A stretch of 7,093 nucleotides of DNA from a bacterium (GCA_017633195.1 JAGBPV010000073.1:1-7093); one strand, 5' to 3'. Numbered from the stretch's first letter, positions 1-7,093 are shown. A program made the numbers and translations. The notes: generated from the sequence alone by a model not told the origin.

Positions 1-152
1 ATTATTTAAACTAATAAGAAATATATAGAAGAATTCAAATATATTTTCTAAATTTTTGAGATATTTCTCTTATATTTTTCATGAAAATTAAACATTTTCT
101 ATGTTAAATTTATCTTTAATTTTTAATTAAAAACAATTTGTATAAAATTGTA

Positions 153-158
153 TATAAT
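153..158 (+). promoter_or_regulatory. Possible -10 element for the 139-residue membrane protein gene
   Basis: TATAAT matches the sigma-A -10 consensus exactly and lies 34 bases before the start codon at 193. With a 17-base spacer the -35 hexamer would be AAAACA at 130-135, which matches TTGACA in only three positions. The surrounding DNA is nearly pure A and T, so a chance match is quite likely. A perfect inverted repeat at 162-175 would overlap the predicted transcription start. Confidence 0.3.
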
Positions 159-192
159 TGCCTAATTTTAATTAGAATTATATTTATAAAAA

Positions 193-612
193 ATGAATGA
201 ATTAATAAAAGATAGTAATAATAAAGATATATTAAAAACTCAATTGAAAAATATCATTTTGTGAGCATATATTGAAATATTTTTTCAGTTTTGAGAAGTC
301 ATTAGTGTAATTTTCTTCGCTTTATCATTTACACCAATTTTAAGTTCTAACTTAAATAATATGATTCCTTTTGGTATTTCAATGACTTTCATAATAATTT
401 TCATATGTGTTGTAGCAGGTATTTTTTCTTATTTAAATCAACTTATTATTAAATTACCCATAGGACAACTTGAAATTAGAAAATTACAATTTATAAATAT
501 AACAACTTGCATGGGTAATATATTTATCATCTTTGGATTTATTCCAATCTTTATTTTAGTAAGCAATGTAAAAAAATTAATGAAACAAGAAAAAACAAAA
601 ACACCAAACTAA
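193..612 (+). CDS. Small multi-pass membrane protein of unknown function
   Basis: A 139-residue hydrophobic protein whose function I do not recognise. Two in-frame TGA codons (residues 24 and 34) must be read as tryptophan. The start is fixed by a TAA stop six bases before ATG 193, and the next ATG (361) would remove the first membrane segment. Hydrophobic stretches lie at about residues 21-50, 60-82 and 107-125. They are followed by a lysine-rich hydrophilic tail (KKLMKQEKTK), which suggests a cytoplasmic C-terminus. No Shine-Dalgarno precedes the start; the bases are TTTATAAAAA. The next gene starts 58 bases downstream on the same strand and has a similar layout, including a matching IP-F-FIL segment before the basic tail, so the two may be paralogues and may be cotranscribed. 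No catalytic or transport motif is visible. Confidence 0.8.
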
Positions 613-670
613 TCAATAATAAAAAATAAAATTCATTTTTTAATTTATTTATTAATAAAATAAAAACATC

Positions 671-1165
671 ATGAATAATAATAAAACAACTAGATTAAAT
701 AACTATCTAACTGCAAATAATAATAATGAAACACCCTTAAATGAACAATTTCAAAAAATCATTAATTGATCATATGTTCTGATAATTCATGGTATTTTAT
801 ATGTTATTTTTGTTTCTTTATTTTTAGTGGCTATATCATGAATGAGTGACCATACACATCATCATGAATGACTACCATTATTCATAGCATCAATATGTTG
901 TCATATAATAAATTGTGTATTTGGTGCAATCATTGGGTTACATATAGTTAATTTAGCTAGAGCATTACCAATAAAATCAACTTATAAAATAAATATTATA
1001 AATCTAGGTAAAAATGTTTATTTTCTTAATTTTTTAGCAATTCCAACTTTCATATTGATATATAAAACTAATAAACTAAAAAAAGAAGATCCAACAAAGT
1101 TATTAGAAAAAGAAAATAATACAGAAACTTCACTTATTGATAGCAATAACATTCATAATCAATAG
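671..1165 (+). CDS. Small multi-pass membrane protein with a histidine-rich loop, unknown function
   Basis: A 164-residue protein that I do not recognise. Three TGA codons (residues 33, 57 and 67) are read as tryptophan. An in-frame TAA at 656-658 and the lack of any other start codon fix ATG 671; there is no Shine-Dalgarno. The first 30 residues are hydrophilic and asparagine-rich. Membrane segments lie at about residues 33-57, 68-95 and 115-131, followed by a charged 33-residue tail. The loop between the first two segments reads SDHTHHHEW. Further histidines (40, 78, 91) and cysteines (76, 77, 82) lie in or next to the membrane segments. A metal-binding role can be imagined but nothing proves it. 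The LPI motif after segment 2 and the AIPTFIL segment before the basic tail resemble LPI and FIPIFIL in the upstream neighbour, which suggests tandem duplication and divergence. Confidence 0.8.
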
Positions 1166-1175
1166 TTTCTTATAT

Positions 1176-1206
1176 AAAAAATGCAATGACTAAATATAAA
1201 GTCATT
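1176..1206 (-). terminator. Possible rho-independent terminator, minus strand
   Basis: A perfect 7-base inverted repeat (AATGACT at 1185-1191, AGTCATT at 1200-1206) encloses an 8-base loop. Read on the minus strand, the hairpin is followed after GCA by six T (1181 to 1176), a typical terminator tail. Read on the plus strand, the tail is CAATTTAAT, which is poorer. It lies about 65 bases beyond the stop of the minus-strand peptidase remnant and is probably that gene's old terminator. It is also 20 bases beyond the stop of the plus-strand membrane protein gene and could serve it weakly. Confidence 0.45.
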
Positions 1207-1271
1207 CAATTTAATATATATGTTATGTTTCTATTAAAATAGCAATCATGTATTAATTTAAACCTAAATAA

Positions 1272-1440
1272 TTACTCATTATATAAATTCTTTTTTGCTA
1301 AATCTGTAATTACATTAGGTTTGTTTTCTTGAATAATTAAGGTGTCTTCTACTCTTGCTGCACAAACTGCAGGAATATAAATACCTAGTTCAACAGTGCA
1401 AACTTCATGAACTTCTAAACCAACATAATGTTTACACCTT
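1272..1440 (-). pseudogene. C-terminal remnant of an M24 metallopeptidase (aminopeptidase P / prolidase type)
   Basis: The minus-strand frame ending at TAA 1272-1274 contains HYVGLEVHE, then VCTVELGIYIP, ARVEDT and a short tail. Known M24 peptidases (Xaa-Pro aminopeptidase, prolidase) have the same order near their C-terminus: GHGxGLEVHE, a loop, VFTIEPGIYIP, GVRIEDD. The histidine and both glutamates that bind metal in this part are kept. The two upstream metal-binding aspartates and all of the N-terminal part are missing. VHE runs directly into VCTVELG, so about 15-20 residues of the usual loop (the P...L..GM section) are deleted in frame. The open frame continues to 1526, but from about 1440 the DNA codes an IS30 transposase on the other strand, so those residues are not peptidase. 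The remnant has no start of its own and cannot be active. Confidence 0.72.
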
Positions 1441-1839
1441 TTAACTTTTGTTGAAAGATGTAGTAGGAAAGTATTTATTGTAAAAGTTAAAAATAAAAAT
1501 CCATTCAAAATTAACTCAGTGACCAAAAAACTTGTTGAAACAAATAAACTTTATGTGAGAAGTATTACATCTGATAATGGTTTTGAATTTGACAAAATTG
1601 GGATTTTAGCTAAATGATGAAATTGTAAAGTTTATTATTGCAATCCTTATGCATCATATCAAAGAGGCTCAAATGAAAATATCAATGGATTAGTTAGAAG
1701 ACTATATAAAAAAGGCAGAAATTTTAAAGAAATAAGTGATGAAGAAATCTATGAATTACAAGAAAAAATCAATAATATGCCACGCAAATTACTATGATGA
1801 AAATCAAGCAATGAAAAGTTTAATGAAATAGCAAATTAA
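1429..1839 (+). pseudogene. 3' half of an IS30-family transposase (truncated)
   Basis: About 133 residues of the C-terminal integrase-like domain are open from about 1440 to the stop at 1837-1839. The frame reads LTFVERCSRK, then SITSDNG, YCNPYASYQRGSNEN, NGLVRRLYKKG and NNMPRK, in the order seen in IS30-family transposases. The second catalytic aspartate (codon 1573-1575, in SDNG) and the catalytic glutamate (1675-1677, in NEN) have 33 residues between them, the DD(33)E spacing known for this family. Four TGA codons, as two WW pairs, are read as tryptophan. The N-terminal DNA-binding region and the first catalytic aspartate are absent, and a TAA (1426-1428) closes the frame just before the homology. 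The opposite strand left of 1440 codes a peptidase remnant, so a deletion or recombination joint lies there. The protein cannot transpose. Confidence 0.85.
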
Positions 1840-1911
1840 TACTCAATAACTTTTTTAAAGTGTTGTATAATTTTCTTAAAAAATCCTGTTGCACTTGAAA
1901 TTGCATTTAGG
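1440..1911 (+). mobile_element. Truncated IS30-family insertion sequence, right part only
   Basis: This covers the transposase 3' half plus about 70 bases of non-coding DNA after its stop. The 5' half and left terminal repeat are missing. The left limit is the joint with the peptidase remnant, placed to within about ten bases. The right limit is an estimate: the sequence changes after a GC-richer stretch ending in TTTAGGG at 1906-1912, and beyond it the DNA is plain AT-rich spacer. An intact relative would be needed to fix the end exactly. Confidence 0.6.
1886..1911 (+). repeat. Putative right terminal inverted repeat of the IS30 remnant
   Basis: After the transposase stop and an AT-rich spacer comes a stretch richer in G and C than its surroundings, with core TTGCACTTGAAATTGCA (1889-1905), ending in TTTAGG. 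Its place about 50-70 bases past the stop suits an IS30 terminal repeat. The partner is not in the window, so the repeat itself cannot be shown; only a 9-base match (AAATGCAAT, 1179-1187) occurs in reverse orientation. Confidence 0.35.
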
Positions 1912-1972
1912 GATATCAATTATTATTTCATTGTTAATAAATTAAATATTATTAATAATAATACTAGTAAAA

Positions 1973-1978
1973 TATAAA
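1973..1978 (+). promoter_or_regulatory. Weak candidate -10 element before the 148-residue gene
   Basis: TATAAA lies 32 bases before the start codon at 2011, with a good ribosome binding site between them. No recognisable -35 hexamer stands 16-18 bases upstream; that stretch is TTATTAATAA. Chance matches are common in DNA this rich in A and T. Some promoter is expected here because the gene stands alone behind an IS remnant. Confidence 0.22.
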
Positions 1979-2010
1979 ATACTTCAAATATATAAACAAG
2001 GAAAAAACAT

Positions 2011-2457
2011 ATGATAGATGAAAATCAATATGATAATGCAAATGAATGTTTTAAAGATGCAGATTTTGAATATCTTCCAAACTTATTTGCTACTCAAAAT
2101 TGCAATTTAAAAAGATTTAAATATTTACAAACAAAATTTAAAAATGTGGCAGTTGTAAAAATTAATAATGAAATTGAAAGATATCGAATTGGTAGTATGG
2201 ATGAAAATGCTATACTAGGAGAAGATTATATACTTATTCAAAAAAATTTAAAATATAATCGTTGACTAGGTCAAACTTGATTTACACCAGATAATATTCC
2301 TCATGTTTGTATATACTCGTTAGCAGAAAAAGGAAAAAGAAAAGCAATTATTAAAAATTTTAGATTTTTTGATGGATGTATATATGTTAAATTATGTAGA
2401 ACTTTTAATGGTATGGTGCTTTGAATAACATTAAAATTTAAACAATTTAAAAAATAA
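2011..2457 (+). CDS. Hypothetical 148-residue soluble protein
   Basis: I do not recognise this protein. It has no signal peptide and no membrane segment, so it is probably cytosolic. Three TGA codons are read as tryptophan (codons at 2263, 2278 and 2422), and under the standard code it would stop after 84 residues. The start has a good Shine-Dalgarno, AAGGA at 1998-2002, eight bases before ATG. The first 30 residues are acidic and asparagine-rich. The rest alternates basic and hydrophobic residues in short stretches (VAVVKINNEIERYRIG, KAIIKNFRFF, YVKLC), which suggests mostly beta structure. Cysteines are scattered and form no CxxC pair. It stands alone between the IS30 remnant and a convergent minus-strand gene whose stop lies 43 bases away. 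It may be cargo or a leftover of a mobile region, but nothing in the sequence decides this. Confidence 0.75.
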
Positions 2458-2500
2458 TAACTTTTTTCTTAAGACTAATTGTTCAAACATCAAAATCATT

Positions 2501-2875
2501 TTAAAGAATATGTGTTGCACCAAGAATGATGATTATTATTAAAAAAATACTTAATAAAATTACAATAATGATTCACATTCAATAAACTTTAGTTTTTTTA
2601 ATATAAGTTTTATTTTTATAACGAAATTTCTTATTATAGTGTTCTAATAATATTTTTTCATTAAATCCTAAATGGATATTTTTTATTTTTAAAAAATTTA
2701 TGAAATTAGATTTATATTCACCAAAATTTTTTTGAAAATTAAAATTAGAAACAAAATTGTTATTATATTTGTAAATATAATGTAAACTAATTTTTTTAGT
2801 AATTTGTTTTGTTGATTTTAATTTATCAAATTTACTAATTAATCTATCAAATTGAATTTCATTCAATAATTGCAT
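2501..2875 (-). CDS. Basic protein with C-terminal membrane anchor, coupled to uvrA
   Basis: A 124-residue protein that I do not recognise. It reads through two TGA codons (W99 and W101); the standard code would cut it at residue 98 and hide its most telling feature. Residues 1-98 are hydrophilic and rich in lysine, asparagine and phenylalanine. Residues 99-120 form one very hydrophobic segment (WMWIIIVILLSIFLIIIIIL), followed by only a few residues. The lysine- and arginine-rich stretch just before it (KKFRYKNKTYIKKTK) predicts a cytoplasmic N-terminus and a tail anchor. Its ATG shares an A with the uvrA stop (TAATG at 2877-2873) and has no Shine-Dalgarno, so it is probably translated by ribosomes ending uvrA. 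The stop lies 43 bases from that of the convergent 148-residue gene, with no clear terminator between. A repair role is only a guess from position. Confidence 0.75.
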
Positions 2876-5856
2876 TATTCATTATTATTTAAATAAGGTT
2901 TTAAATATTGTGCAGTATAAGATTCATTATAATTGTTTTTTACAATTTGTTCAGGTGTACCTGTAGCAATGATATTTCCCCCTTCATCACCACCATCTTT
3001 ACCAATATCAATAATATGATCAGCAACTTTGATTAAATCTAAATTATGTTCTATTACAATTACAGTATCACCATGATCAACAATTCTATTTAAGATATTA
3101 ATTAAATTTTTAATATCATGCATATGTAAACCAGTTGTAGGTTCATCTAAAACATATAAAGTTTTTCCAGTAGGTTTTTTTTGTAAATATTTTGCTAACT
3201 TAATACGTTGTGCTTCTCCTCCTGATAATAAAACTGCATTTGTTCCTAATTTAATATAACCTAATCCTACTTCTTTCATTAAATTTAATTTGTAATGAAT
3301 TGCTGGAATATTTTGAAAAAATTCACAAGCTTCATCAACATTCATCTCTAAAACTTCAAAAATATTTTTATTTTTGTATCTTACTAACAATGTTTCTTCA
3401 TTGTATCTTTTACCATTACATTCATCACATTTAATATAAACATCTGGCAAGAAATTCATTTCAATTTTAATTGAACCATATCCATCACATTTTTCACAAA
3501 TTCCACCTTTTACATTAAAACTAAATCTACTACTAGTAAATCCATGTGCTTTTGCTTCTGGTAATTGAGCAAATAATTCTCTAATATCATTAAATACTCC
3601 AACATAAGTTACAGGATTGCTTCTTGGAGTTCTTCCAATTGGTTCTTGGTCAACTATTACTAATTTATCAATATCATTATGTCCAGTAATTGAAGAATAA
3701 GCTAATGGTTCAATAAAAGGATTAAATAATTCTTTTTGAATTGCTTTTACTAAAGTTTCATTAATTAAAGTACTTTTACCACTACCACTTACACCTGTTA
3801 CTAAAATTAATTTTCCTAATGGAAAAGTTGCAGTAATATTTTTTAAATTATTACCTTTTGCACCTTTTAAAATAATCTTTTTACCATTTCCACTTCTTCT
3901 AGCTTTTGGTACTTTAATTTGATATTGTTTACTCAAATATTTTCCAGTTAATGATAATTCATTATTTTTAATTTGTTCTGGTGTTCCTATAGCAGTAACA
4001 TACCCACCATTTGCTCCAGCATAAGGACCAATATCAATTAAATAATCTGCACTATTCATGGTGTCTTCATCGTGTTCAACAACTAATAAACTATTACCTA
4101 AATTCACAATTTGTTTCATTGTATTAATTAACTTATCATTATCTTTTTGATGCAATCCTATACTTGGTTCATCTAAAACATATAAAACACCAGTTAATCT
4201 GCTTCCAATTTGTGTAGCTAATCTAATTCGTTGCAATTCTCCACCACTTAAAGTATTTGCAGTACGATCTAAAGTTAAATAATTTAATCCAACATCATTT
4301 AAGAAGTTTAATCGGTCTAAGATTTCTTTTAAAGCTAATTTAGCAATATGCAATTCATATGGTGTTAAATTAATCTTTAAAAAGAAATCGATTAATTTGC
4401 TTGTTGATAATTCAGTTAATGAAATAATATCTTCATTATTAATTTTGACACTTAATGCTTTTTCATTTAATCTTTTTCCATGACAAACTTTACAAGGAAC
4501 TTCACTTAAATATTTGCTGTAATATTCTCTAGCCATATTACTAGAAGTTTCTTCATGTCTTCTTTTAATTAAATCAGCAACTCCTTCAACATATTCTGTT
4601 TTGTATTGTTGATTTCCACTATTACTAATTAAATGAATGGTAATTGGTTCATCAGATCCATGAAGAATATGTTCTATATCTTTTTTGCTTAAATCTTTAA
4701 TTGGAATTTTTTTATTAATATTATAGTAGTTTAATAAAGCATCAAATTTTTGTCAATCTAAGGTATTTGAATCAACTGTATTTTTAAAATAATCAATTCC
4801 ACCTTCAATAATACTTAAATTTTTATATAAAAAGATTTTATTAGGATCTGGTTCATAAGTAAATCCTAAACCTTTACAATAACTACATGCACCTATTGGA
4901 GAATTAAATGAAAATAATCTAGGTTCAATTTCAGGCAAACTAAATCCACAAATCTTACAACTTGCATTTTGATTATATTCATATTCTTTTTGTGTTCCAT
5001 CAGTTTGAATTCGATCTACAACAATTTTTCCATTTGCATATTTAACAACTGTTTCTAAAGTATCATAAATTCTACTTTTAGTATCTTGATCTTTATGTAA
5101 CACAATTCGATCTACTACAATATCAATATTATGTTTAATATTCTTATCAAGATTAATGTCTTCATCTAATAAATATTGTTTATTATCAACTTTTACTCTA
5201 ATGAATCCTTCTCTTTTAAGTTTTTCAAATTCATTCTTAAAAGTTCCTTTTTCATTTCTTGCAATTGGTGCTAGAAATTCTAATTTATCACCATCATTAA
5301 AATCCCAAATTTTATCAAAGATTTGTTTCAAAGTTTGACTTTCTATTTTAATATGATCATTAGGACAATATGGTTGACCAATTCTTGCAAAAATTAATCT
5401 TAAATAATCATAGATTTCAGTAACTGTTCCAACTGTACTTCTAGGATTGTGACTTGTTGATTTTTGATCAATACTAATTGCTGGACTTAATCCTTCAATA
5501 CTATCAACATCAGGTTTATCTGAATTACCTAAAAACTGTCTTGCATAAGAACTTAAGGAATCTAAATATCTTCTTTTACCTTCATTATATATGGTGTCAA
5601 AAACTAAACTACTTTTCCCACTTCCACTAACTCCTGTAACAACTACTAACTTATTTTTAGGAATATCTAAATTAATATTTTTTAAGTTGTTTTCTCTTGC
5701 TCCTCTAACCATGATATAGTCATTAGGCGTGTGATTAATGTCATCAAAAAAAGTTCCATAGTCACCAATAATTTCTTTTGAAGAAGCATTTTCTTCTCTA
5801 ATTATTTGCAATTTAGTTTCATTATTATTTTTAATTGAAGAAGTTGTTTTTTTCAT
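2875..5856 (-). CDS. uvrA: Excinuclease ABC subunit UvrA
   Basis: UvrA is the damage-sensing ATPase of nucleotide excision repair: a dimer that surveys DNA and loads UvrB in the cytoplasm. The 993-residue protein is complete and uses one TGA as tryptophan (W368, 4753-4755), so it is one gene, not two. Domain 1 has Walker A GVSGSGKS (75-82), a CxxC...CxxC zinc site (about 300-327), signature LSGGE (536-540) and Walker B VLYVLDEP (557-564). Domain 2 has Walker [10 protein letters not shown] (688-696), the zinc module CEKC...CDEC (787-813), LSGGE (877-881) and TLYVLDEP (899-906). The usual bacterial start (about MxxIxVRGARxHNL) aligns near residue 47, so this protein carries a polar N-terminal extension of about 45 residues. 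The start at 5856 is supported by AAAGGA five bases upstream; ATG 5712, at the core, has none. It overlaps the lipoprotein gene upstream and touches the anchored-protein gene downstream. Confidence 0.97.
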
Positions 5857-7060
5857 AATTGTCCTTTCTCTTTATGTAATTAACATTATTTAAATTAACA
5901 TTGGATAGTTGATTTAATTTATATTCATTATAAGCATCTTGATATTGTAAATTACTATAAGTTCCATAAAATCTACAATGATTATAACAATCTAAAAAAA
6001 TCATTGGTTGTGTTTGATAAACAAAATTAAATAATGATAAATTTGGAATTAGATTGACAGTTTTTGTTCATATTAAAGGATTATGATAATTATTTAATCA
6101 ACTTCTTATTTCATCTAAATGATTATTTTTATTATTAACAAAATCATATCCTTCATTAAAAATACTATAACTAAAAGTTTTTGAAGTTGGATTGATAAAA
6201 TCGATTTTATTACCAACAGCACTACTAGAATTAATTAACTTAGGATTTTGTAAATAATTTTTTACAAAATTATCATCAAAATATACTAAAAAGGTTTGGT
6301 TCTTATTGATCTGTTTATTAATTGTAATAGTAGGATTTAAAAATCTTAAAGATTCAGCAAAGTTAATATAAAATCCCCCATATGCATAAAAAACATCATT
6401 ACTATAATTAAGAAAATTATAAGGATAATTTACTAAACAAGGTGCAATTGTTGCATTTTGTACAATAACTTTTCTTTTAATAGTTACAAAATTATTCACA
6501 ACTTCATTTTCATTAATGCTTCAAAATTTAATATCATTTGTTGCTGCTACATCATATGATGTGGTTATTACATAAGATAAATTGATTTTTTTATTGATGA
6601 TTTGATATTGAAAATCAGTAATAGTAGATATTGGTTTAGCTGCTCATTTTAAATTATTAATTCCTGAAAAATCAGTGCCTTGTTGACTAAATTTTATTAA
6701 GGTATGATTAAACATAAATCCATAAAATCAATTAGATGATAAATTTAATATATGATTAATATTTAATTCAAATTGATTTAAATCAGATGAAATAACATTT
6801 TCAAAATTTACATTATTTTTTATTTCATTATTAAAATAATTAGACCAATTATTAATTGCAGTTTCATTTTGATTACTAATTAAATTATTCCAATTTAATT
6901 GCTTATTGTTTTGTAAAAAGATGTCTTTTGAAATGTTATTATAAGCAAAATTATTGTTATTTATTTCATCATTAGAACATGAAACAATACAAACTGGAAT
7001 AATGCTTATACTTAACAAAAAAGCAAGTATAATTGTTATATTTTTAATACTTTTCTTCAT
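5831..7060 (-). CDS. Secreted lipoprotein of unknown function
   Basis: A 409-residue lipoprotein displayed on the outer face of the cell membrane. The N-terminus MKKSIKN is followed by a hydrophobic core and lipobox IVSC, giving lipidated Cys28 after signal peptidase II cleavage. Residues 29-110 are rich in Asn, Gln and Ser; the rest is rich in aromatic residues and Asn and probably beta-structured, with CYNHC (358-362) near the end. Five TGA codons (W111, W139, W180, W321, W331) are tryptophan, while two others use TGG. I chose ATG 7060 because the signal peptide begins there; ATG 7084 would add eight residues. Neither has a Shine-Dalgarno. The frame ends at TAA 5831-5833, 26 bases inside uvrA, so its last codons include the uvrA ribosome binding site. 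The gene leads the run lipoprotein-uvrA-anchored protein. Spiroplasma has many unrelated-looking lipoproteins of this size; I cannot name a family. Confidence 0.85.
5862..5867 (-). promoter_or_regulatory. Ribosome binding site of uvrA, inside the lipoprotein gene
   Basis: On the minus strand AGAAAGGAC precedes the uvrA ATG, with core AAAGGA ending five bases before it. It is the best Shine-Dalgarno on this strand of the window and decides the start at 5856 over the ATG at 5712. It lies within the lipoprotein frame, where it codes Arg-Lys-Asp, so ribosomes translating the lipoprotein pass over it and stop 26 bases into uvrA. Confidence 0.8.
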
Positions 7061-7093
7061 TTTTAATATGTTTATATAACACATATATTTTAA

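Noticed and set aside
10..82. Minus-strand 23-residue frame (MKNIREISQKF...)
   Set aside because: It is too short, has no Shine-Dalgarno and uses a TGA; nothing else supports it. No other gene is visible in 1-192.
80..103. Imperfect hairpin CATGAAAAT / ATTTTCTATG
   Set aside because: The stem needs a bulge, is almost all A-T and has no T tract on the plus strand; similar structures are expected by chance in this composition.
620..642. TAAAAAAT / ATTTTTTA hairpin between the two membrane protein genes as a terminator
   Set aside because: The stem has only A-T pairs and would be unstable; A and T runs are everywhere in the spacer.
1179..1187. AAATGCAAT as a left terminal repeat of the IS30 remnant
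   Set aside because: Only nine bases match the reverse complement of the proposed right end, and the site lies beyond the peptidase remnant and overlaps a hairpin that fits a terminator better.
1441..1526. N-terminal part of the minus-strand 84-residue frame, starting at 1526
   Set aside because: These bases code IS30 transposase on the plus strand. Only the part left of about 1440 resembles an M24 peptidase, so the frame is a chance fusion, not a gene.
1851..1883. TTTTTTAA / TTAAAAAA hairpin after the transposase stop
   Set aside because: The stem is all A-T with a 17-base loop; it is more likely composition than a real terminator.
2441..2483. AACAATT / AATTGTT inverted repeat near the convergent stops
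   Set aside because: Seven base pairs with a 29-base loop and no clean T tract on either strand is not a convincing terminator.
4537..4755. uvrA appears broken into two genes by a stop at 4753-4755
   Set aside because: The stop is TGA, and the frame continues unbroken with good UvrA sequence (for example [15 protein letters not shown] and [15 protein letters not shown]) into the second part. Other genes here also use TGA as tryptophan, so uvrA is intact.
5156..5338. 60-residue plus-strand frame
   Set aside because: It lies antisense inside conserved UvrA coding sequence and has no ribosome binding site; it is a shadow frame.
6098..6730. Lipoprotein region looks like a pseudogene in fragments
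   Set aside because: All interruptions are TGA in one frame. Read as tryptophan they give one continuous 409-residue protein with a proper signal peptide.

Overview
The window reads as a Mollicutes chromosome, most likely Spiroplasma or a close relative. The DNA is extremely AT-rich. Every substantial gene reads in-frame TGA as tryptophan (genetic code 4), which joins fragments that look split under the standard code. UvrA, a lipoprotein with a classical lipobox, and an IS30-type transposase remnant all fit. The genus is an inference; the recoded TGA is seen directly.

Left part, plus strand (1-1165): an AT-rich leader with a possible promoter, then two small multi-pass membrane protein genes in tandem (139 and 164 residues). 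Their shared layout and a similar third membrane segment suggest diverged paralogues. Neither has a Shine-Dalgarno sequence. Middle part (1166-1911): a decay zone. On the minus strand is the C-terminal scrap of an M24 metallopeptidase (aminopeptidase P/prolidase type), with a plausible original terminator beyond it. Fused to it near position 1440 is the 3' half of an IS30-family transposase on the plus strand, with a putative IS right end near 1911. A 148-residue cytosolic protein gene of unknown function follows (2011-2457), with a good ribosome binding site.

Right part, minus strand (2501-7060): three genes packed like an operon, read right to left. They are a 409-residue lipoprotein, uvrA (993 residues, complete), and a 124-residue basic protein with a C-terminal membrane anchor. 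The lipoprotein frame runs 26 bases into uvrA, and the uvrA Shine-Dalgarno lies inside the lipoprotein's last codons. uvrA and the small protein share one base in a TAATG junction. Both junctions favour coupled translation. The lipoprotein and the small protein are not recognised, so their link to DNA repair may be positional only.

I see no tRNA, rRNA, CRISPR array or intact mobile element, and no convincing evidence of a new multi-gene system. The most interesting points are the coding overlap at uvrA, the unusual N-terminal extension of UvrA, the anchored protein coupled to uvrA, and the fused peptidase/IS30 remnants.
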